In this document: positions 57,158-64,000 of the stretch, piece after piece
Layout of the letters: each line of letters opens with the position of its first letter
Position numbering within the stretch: position 1 is the first letter of the stretch
NCBI GenBank assembly: GCA_029747015.1
Contig: JAKOGI010000351.1
Location: forward strand, 253,501-317,500
Source of the DNA: Carnegiea gigantea
Taxonomy: Eukaryota; Streptophyta; Magnoliopsida; Caryophyllales; Cactaceae
Length of the DNA stretch: 64,000 bases
Direction: 5' to 3'
Program-made: the position numbers and the translations under genes
Notes under the pieces: model-generated
Databases searched by the model: none
Told to the model about the DNA's origin: nothing
The model's input: only the letters and a program-made list of their open reading frames with translations

Positions 57158-58656
57158 ATGCTATCAGAGCGAGGTTGCGCGGGGAAGGAGGGTTTGTAAG
57201 TGGTAAGAAAAAAATTGGAGTATGAGGACATGGGATGACGTCGGCAAAAGACTCGAGCATTTTGATCAAACCTTGTGATGGTCATGGTGATTTCACCTTG
57301 TGGCAACAGCAGGTGAAAAGTTTGCTGACACAAGAAGGGATAATTAAGGCGTTACAGGTGAAGACTTACAGGACTGAGAAAATGATGGACGATAAGTGGG
57401 TGGCACTCAGGGAAAAAGGCAAGCCAGTGAAGAAGACGATGGATGAAGGGTAAGATTTGAAAGACATGGTGATAAGTACAATATTGTTGTGTCTTGTAAA
57501 TAACACTCTTCGGGAAGTTCTTAGCTTAATAGACCCGGTAGATATTTTGGGGCAAATTGGGGATCCTGTATAAGTCAAAATTGTAGACAAGTAGGCAATC
57601 CGTAAAGAAACGATAGTTTGGTCTCCAAGTGAGGGAGGAAGCGGACTTCAATCAATATCCAGACGAGTTCAATAAGATAACAGTGGTGTTGGATTCTCTA
57701 GAGGTAAAGATTGAAGAAGAAGATAAAGCTTTGCTTTTGTTGGTCTCGCTGCCTTCATCTTTTGACGATATGGTTACAACTCTTCTGTTTGGAAAAGAGA
57801 ACCTGGGACTTGATGAGGTGGTTACCGCTTTGTTGATGAATGAGACTCGGTGGGGCAACAATGGATTCTCAAATGATGGTTAGGTGGTGGTGGTTACAAA
57901 TGAGTCTAGTTAGAGGCGAGGACGGTCAAGACAGAAGGAGGAAGGGTCCTAATGTTCAAGATCAACTAGTCGAAAGTTTAAATGCTACTACTGTGGTAGA
58001 GGAGGTCACATGAAATGCAATTGTCCAAAGAGAAAGAAGGACTTAGAGATGAGAAGCCATCAGTAGTAGGAGTCGCAGAAGGTTCGCACCTAGGTGATGG
58101 AAGTGTTATGTTTCTAGCAACTGCTGAAAGTCCAGGAAAGCCAGACTAGATATATAGAATGCAACTGTTCATTTCATATGTCTTTAGTTAGAGAGCACTT
58201 TGATACATATCAGCCAAGTGTAATAGGTACTGTAAACATGGGAAATGGTACATAAACCCAAATTGCTGGGTTGGGAACAGCATGGATTCGCATGTTTGAT
58301 GTGGTAGTGCGGACAATAACTAGGGTTAGGCATGTGCCAGGTCTAAATAGAAGTCTAATTGCTTTAGGGACTTTGGTTTCGAAAGGCTAATGGTATTTGT
58401 CTCACGGTGGAGTTTTGAATGTCTCCAAAGGAGTTGTGGTAGTCCTAAAAGGAGAAATGTCTAGAAGCTTGTACGGACTTGAAGGGAATGTGAAGACAGG
58501 TGGAGCTGTAGGGAGAATTGCTGCAAGTGGCTCAATCGAAGGACAAGTAGCAAGGAGGAAGCGGGTGACATTTGTTTCTTCAGCTAAGGGTTGTGATGAC
58601 CTTACCGGATCAAGCGAGGTGAAGTAATCGACATTTTCTTCTATTGAGGTGGAGAT
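57158..58656 (+). pseudogene. T unit 16: gag-protease remnant
   Basis: gag start frame 57235-57453; C-terminal frame 57629-57883. CCHC near 57982-58023. The protease active-site region near 58145-58165 is scrambled by small indels. Last block 58397-58627 runs past the usual stop. Confidence 0.88.
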
Positions 58657-59174
58657 TGTTGATAATGATAAAAATCAGAAGAAAGAATGAAAAAAAAAAA
58701 AGAAAACACAGAGGAAGTTAAAAACAGGAAAAAGTTTTGGTAACATAAAGAACGTTTGAAAACTTTAAATTAGGGGAGGGTTAAGAGGAACGTGCACTTA
58801 GCCGTTGATTTTTCTTCAACAACAAATGTTCCTGAATTCCCACAAACAGGAGTGTTGTTGTCATTAGGAAAAATACACACAAAGGAGCTAAACAAAACGC
58901 CACCATAGAAAATACGAAGACAGAGCTTGGTGAGAGTGCGTAAGTGTAGCGAGCAACTGGTTATTGGCTATGGGAAAACACATCCAGGTAGTGGATGTGG
59001 GAAGGATCTGTTTCTAGGTGTTGGTAGTTAATACTTGTAAACAACGGGAATTGTTTGTATATTGCCCAGGGATAGTGAAAATATAATTTTTCACTCAAAA
59101 TCCTCTTGTGTTGGTTTTATCTATTTTATCACGTTCTTGATAATTTTCAGATCTTACGCATTTAAAACCCAACA
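58657..59174 (+). repeat. T LTR (518 bp, type II)
   Basis: TGTTGATAATG to CCCAACA. Type II tail (CAACGGGAATTG). Confidence 0.92.
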
Positions 59175-60304
59175 AGGGTATCAGAGTGAGGTTGCACTTG
59201 GAAGGAGGGTTTGTAAGTGGTAAGGAAAAATTGGAGTACAAGAACGTGGGATGATGTCGGTAAAAGACTCCAGCATTTCGTTCGAACCTTTTGATGGTCA
59301 TGGTGATTTCACCTTGTGGCAACAATAGGTGAAAAGTTTGTTCACATAGGAAGGGACAATTAAGGCGTTAAAGGTGAAGACTTGCAGGATCGAGAAAATG
59401 ACGGACGATGAGTGGGTGGCGCTCAGGGAAAAAGGTAAGCAAGAGAAGAAGACGATGGAGGAGCGGTAAGATTTGAAAGACATAGTACCAGGTACAATAT
59501 TGTTGTGTCTTGCAAATAACACTCTTCGAGAAGTTCTTGGCTTAATGGACCCGGTAGATATTAGGGGCAAATTGGAGATCCGGTATAAGTCAAAATTGTA
59601 GACACGTAGGCGATCCTTGAGGAAACGATAGTTTCGTCTCCAGGTGAGGGAAGAAGCGGACTTCAATTAATATATAGACGAGTTCAACAAGATAACAATG
59701 GAGTTGGATTCTCTAGAGGTAAAGACTGAAGAAGAAGACAATGCTTTGCTTTTGTTGGCCTCGCTGCCTTCATCTTTTGATTATATGGTTACAACGCTTC
59801 TGTTTCGAAAAGAGACCTTGGGACTTGATGAGGTGGTTGCTGCTTTGTTTATGAATGGGACTTGATGGGGCAACAACGGATTCTCAAATGATGGTTAGGT
59901 GGCGATGGTTACAAAAGAGTCTTGTTGTAGACAAGGACGGTCAAGAGAGAAGGAGGATGGGTTCTAATGTTCAAGATCAACTAGTCGGAAGTTTAAATGC
60001 TACTACTGTGGTGAGAAAGCTCACATAAAAAGCAATTGTCCGAAGGGAAAGAAAGATCTGAGGGATGAGAAGCCATCAGTAGTAGGAGTTACAGAAGGTT
60101 CGCGCCTGGGTGATGGAGGTGTCATATTTCTCGCAGCTGTTGAAAGTCCAGGAAAGCCAGACTGAATATTAGCATATGGCTGTTCGTTTCACATGTCTTT
60201 AGTTAGAGAGCACTTTGATACATATCAGCCATGTGTAATAGGCACTGTAAACATGGTAAATGGTACACAAACCCGGATTGCTGGGGTAGGAACAGCATGG
60301 AGAT
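59175..60304 (+). pseudogene. T unit 17: gag-protease remnant with 3' deletion
   Basis: gag segments are broken by several stops. CCHC near 59998-60039. Protease motif A-Y-G. At about 60298 the sequence jumps from the Thr-Ala-Trp codons (ACAGCATGG) straight to the purine tract GGAGATTGTTGAG. About 370 bp is lost, with TGG/GGA overlap at the join. Confidence 0.87.
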
Positions 60305-60823
60305 TGTTGAGAACGATAAAAATCTGTAGAAAGAATGGAAAAAAAAGGGGGAAAAAACAGAGGAAGTTAAAAATAGGAAAAAGTTTTGGTAACATAAAGA
60401 ACATTTGAAAACTTTAATTTAGGGGAGGGTTAAGAGGAACGTGCACTTAGGCGTGGATTTTTCTTTGACAACAAATGTTCCTGAATTCCCACAAATAGGA
60501 CTATTGTTTTCATTTGGAAGAACCCACACAAAGGCGCTAAACAAAACTCTACCATAGAAAATACCAAGAGGGAGCTTGGTGAGAGTGGGTGAGTGTAGCG
60601 AGTAACTGGCAATTGGTTACGGAAAAACATATCCGGGTAGAGGATGTGGGAAGGATCTGTTTCTAGGTGTTGGTAGTTAATACTTGTAAACAGCGAGAAT
60701 TGTTTGTACATTGTCCAGGAATAGTGAAAATATAATTTTTCTCTCATAATCCTCTTGTGGTGGTTTTATCTATTTTATCACGTTCTTGATAATTTTCAGA
60801 TCTTATGCGTTTAAAACCCAACA
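60305..60823 (+). repeat. T LTR (519 bp, type II)
   Basis: TGTTGAG to CCCAACA; type II tail. Primer site TTGTATCAGAGC. Confidence 0.92.
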
Positions 60824-62321
60824 GTTGTATCAGAGCGAGGCTGCGCTGGGGAGGAGGGTTTGTAAGTAGCAATAAAAAAATTGGAGTACAAGAACGTGGG
60901 ATGACGTCGGTAAAAGACTCGAGCTTTTCGATCGAACCTTTTGATGGTCGTGGTGATTTCACCTAGTGGCAACAACAGGCGAACAGTTTGCTGACACGGG
61001 AAGAGACAATTAAGGCATTAAAGATGAAGACTTGCAGGACCCAAAAAATAACGGACGATGAGTGGGTGGCACTCTGGGAAAAAGGCAAGCCAGAGAAAAA
61101 GATGATGGAGGAGGGGTAAGATTTGAAAGACATGGTAACAACTCCAATACTGTTTTGGCTTACAAATAACACACTTCGGGAAGTTCTTGGCTTGATAGAC
61201 CCGGTAGATATTTGGGACAAATTGGAGATCCGGTATAAGTAAAAATTGTTAACAAGGAGGCGATCTTTGAAGAAATGATAGTTTGGTCTCCAAGGGATGG
61301 AAGAAGCGGACTTCAATAAACATCTAGACAAGTTCAACAAGATAACAATGAAGTTGGATTCTCTAGAGGTAAAGATTAAAGGAGAAGATACAGCTTTGCT
61401 TTTGTTGGCTTCGCTACCTTCATCTTTTGATAATATGGTTACAACTCTTCTGTTTGGAAAAGAGACTTTGGGACTTGATGAAGTGGTTACTGCTTTATTG
61501 ATGAATGAGACTCGGTAGGGCAACAACGGATTCTCAAATGATGGTCAGATGGTGATGGTTACAAAAGAGTCTAGTTGGAGGCGAGGACGGTCAAGAGAGA
61601 AGGAGGAAGGGTCCTAATGCTCAAGATCAACTAGTCGGAAGTTTAAATGCTACTACTGTGGTGAGGAAGGTCACATGAAAAGCAATTTTCCAAAGAGAAA
61701 GAAGGATCTGAGAGATGAGAAGCCATCAGTAGTAGAAGTTACAGAAGGTTCGCACCTAGGTGATGGAGGTGTCGTATTTCTAGTAACTGCTAAAAGTGCA
61801 GGAAAGTCGGACTGGATATTAGAACATGACTGTTCGTTTCACAGGTCTTTAGTTAGAGAGCACTTTGATGCATGTCAGCCAAGTGTAATAGGTAGTGTAA
61901 ACATCGCAAATGGTACACAAAGCCGGATTGCTGGGGTGGGAATAGCATGGATTCGCATGTTTGATTGGATAGTGTGGAACGTAACTGGGGTTAGACGTAT
62001 GCCAGGTCTAAATAGAAGTCTAATTGCTTTGGGGACTTTGGATTCGAAAGGCTAATGGTATTTGTCTAAGGGTGGAGTTTTGCATGTCTCGAAAGGAGTT
62101 GTGGTAGTCCTAAAAGGAGAAATGTCTAAAGGCTTGTACAGATTTGTAGGGAATGTGTAGACGGGTGTAGCTATAGGGAGAATTGCCACAAGTGACTAAA
62201 GCGAAGGAAAAGTAGCAAGGAGGAAGCGCGTGACGTTTGTTTCTTCAACTAAAGGTTGTGATGACCTTAGCAGATCAGGCTAGGTGAAGTCGTCGGCATT
62301 TATTTCAATTAAGGTGGAGAT
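60824..62321 (+). pseudogene. T unit 18: gag-protease remnant
   Basis: gag C-terminal frame 61297-61518. CCHC near 61648-61689, with the last Cys changed to Phe. Protease frame 61675-62055 (126 codons) with E-H-D. The last block is broken by stops near 62158 and 62198. Confidence 0.88.
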
Positions 62322-62840
62322 TGTTGAGAATGATAAAAATTAGTAGAAAGAATGAAAAAAAAAAAAGGAAAAGACAGAGGGAGTTGATAATAGGAAAAAG
62401 TTTTGTTAACATAAAGAATGTTTCAAAACTTTAATTTAGGGGAAAGTTAAGAGGAACGTGCACTTAGGCGTGGATTTTTCTTTGGCAACAAATGTTCCTG
62501 AATTCCTGCAAATAGGAGTATTGTTTTTAATAAGAGGAACCCACACAATGGAGCTAAATAAGACACCACAATAGAAAATACCGAGAGGGAGCTTGGTGAG
62601 AGTGGGTGAGTCTAGCGAGCAACTGGTAATTGGTTACGAGAAAACACATCCGGGTAGAGGATGTGTGGAGGATCTGTTTGGAGGTGTTGGTAGTTAATAC
62701 TTATATACAGGGGGAATTGTTTGTATACAGTCCAAGAATAGTGAAAATATAATTTTTCTCTCAAAATCCTCTTGTGTTGGTTTTATTTATTTTATCACGT
62801 TCTTGATAATTTTCAGATCTTACGCATTTAAAACCCAACA
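62322..62840 (+). repeat. T LTR (519 bp, type II)
   Basis: TGTTGAG to CCCAACA; type II tail (CAGGGGGAATTG). The primer site is damaged (TTGTATAAGAGC). Confidence 0.92.
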
Positions 62841-64000
62841 GTTGTATAAGAGCGAGTTTGCGCCAGGGAGGAGAGTTTAGAAGTGGTAAGAAAAAAATTG
62901 GAGTACAGGAATGTAGGATGACGTCGGTAAAAAACTCGAGCATTTCAATCGAACCTTTTGATGGCGATGGTGATTTCACCTAGTGGCAACAATAGGTGAA
63001 AAGTTTGCTGATACGGGAAGGGGCAATTAAGGCATTGAAGGTAAAGACTTGCAGGACCGAGAAAATGACAGACGATGAGTGGGTGGCATGCACGAAAAAA
63101 GGTAAGCCAGAGAAGAAGATGATAGAGGAAGGGTAAGATTTGAAAGACATGGTAACAAGTACGATATTGTTGTGGCTTGCAAATAACACTCTTCGGGAAG
63201 TTCATGGCTTAATAGACTCGGTACATATTTGGGACAAATGGGAGATCCAGTTTAAGATAAAATTGTTGACAAATAGGCAATCCTTGAAGAAACGATAGTT
63301 TGGTCTCCAAGTGAGGGAAGAAGCGGACTTCAATCAATATCCAGACGAGTTCAATAAGATAATAGTGGAGTCGGATTTTTTAGAGGTAAAGATTGAAGAA
63401 GAAGACAAAGCTTTGCTTTTGTTGGCCTCGCTGCCTTCATCTTTTGATGATATGGTTACAACTCTTCTATTTGGAAAAGAGATCTTGGGACTTGATGAGG
63501 TGGTTATTGCTTTGTTAATGAATAAGACTCGGTGGGGCAACAACGGATTCGCAAATGATGGTCAGGTGGCGATGGTTACAAAAGAGTCTAGTTGGAGACA
63601 AGGACGGTCAAGAGAGAAGGAGGAAGGGTCCTAATATTCAAGATCAACTAGTCAGAAGTTTAAATGCTACTACTGTGGTGAGGAGGGTCACATGAAAAGC
63701 AATTTTCTGAAGAGAAAGAAGGATATGAGAGATGGGAAGCCATCAGTAGTAGGAGTTGTAGAAGGTTAGCACCTAGGTGATGGAGGTGTCGTATTTCTAG
63801 CAGCTGCTAAAAGTCCAGGAAAGTCAGACTGGATGTTAGCATCTGATTGTTCGTTTCACACGTCTTTAGTTAGAGGGCACTTTGATACATGTCAGCCAAG
63901 TGCAATAGGTACTGCAAACATGGCAAACAGTGTACAAAGCAGGATTGCTAGGGTGGGAACAGCATGGATTTGTATGTTTGATAGGGTAGTGCGGGCAGTA
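62841..64000 (+). pseudogene. T unit 19: gag-protease remnant (cut by window end)
   Basis: gag C-terminal frame 63311-63634 (107 codons). CCHC near 63665-63706, with Phe for the last Cys as in unit 18. Protease motif A-S-D. The sequence continues past the window, so the array is longer than seen here. Confidence 0.88.

Larger units (their letters stand above)
31755..64000 (+). repeat. Tandem array of LTR element T, right part (period about 2.01 kb)
   Basis: LTR starts fall at 31858, 33883, 35890, 37912, 39927, 41940, 43951, 45959, 47972, 49995, 50543, 52602, 54613, 56629, 58657, 60305 and 62322. Intact spacings are 2007-2059 bp, mostly 2008-2028. The two short spacings are explained by a rearrangement near 50071 and a deletion at 60300. 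All units share one orientation and single LTRs between units, so this is a satellite-like array and not a set of independent insertions with their own target-site duplications. Confidence 0.92.

Noticed and set aside
60963..61526. 187-codon minus-strand ORF
   Set aside because: It is the antisense shadow of the T gag region. The + strand frame shows clear gag motifs.
1..64000. A host gene interrupted by the nest
   Set aside because: The sequence on both sides of A is the same T repeat unit, and joining the flanks gives only T sequence.
31755..64000. CRISPR-like array or classic satellite
   Set aside because: The 2-kb period, LTR termini, primer sites and gag content make it a tandem retrotransposon array.

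Overview
This window is plant nuclear DNA, almost certainly from an angiosperm (probably a eudicot; the species cannot be told), and it consists entirely of retrotransposon sequence. Every recognisable protein comes from Ty1/copia or Ty3/gypsy LTR retrotransposons. No host gene, tRNA, rRNA or CRISPR array was found. Nearly all reading frames are broken.

Background (1-3500 and 31755-64000): a head-to-tail tandem array of one small LTR element, called T here. Its monomer is about 2.01 kb: an LTR of about 515 bp, an initiator-Met-type primer site, a copia-type gag with a CCHC zinc knuckle, a decayed aspartic-protease region, a purine tract, then the next LTR, which is shared with the next unit. 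Integrase, reverse transcriptase and RNase H are absent from every unit. Nineteen whole or partial internal units and nineteen whole or partial LTRs can be followed, all on the + strand. Most units carry the same stop codons, so the array seems to have grown as DNA after the coding frame had died.

Insertion (3501-31749): one T unit is split by a three-level nest. Element A (+ strand; LTRs 3501-4911 and 8373-9148 plus 31127-31749; TSD AGCAA) is a gypsy-like element without pol. Its 3' LTR is split by element B (- strand; 9149-31121; TSD AGTGG/AGAGG), an Athila-like Ty3/gypsy element with LTRs of about 2.24 kb and a decayed gag-pol. The 3' LTR of B is split, 22 bp from its inner end, by element C (- strand; 11379-22313; TSD AAACT). 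C is a Sirevirus-like Ty1/copia element with LTRs of about 1.49 kb, an intact gag, a pol with few lesions, and an intact 651-codon third ORF downstream of pol.

By eye, LTR-LTR divergence falls from A to B to C, which agrees with the order of nesting. The most unusual items are the 2-kb tandem retrotransposon array with two interspersed LTR subfamilies, a GAACAGG-like word scattered through element C, and a duplicated motif conserved in the 3' non-coding regions of A and B.
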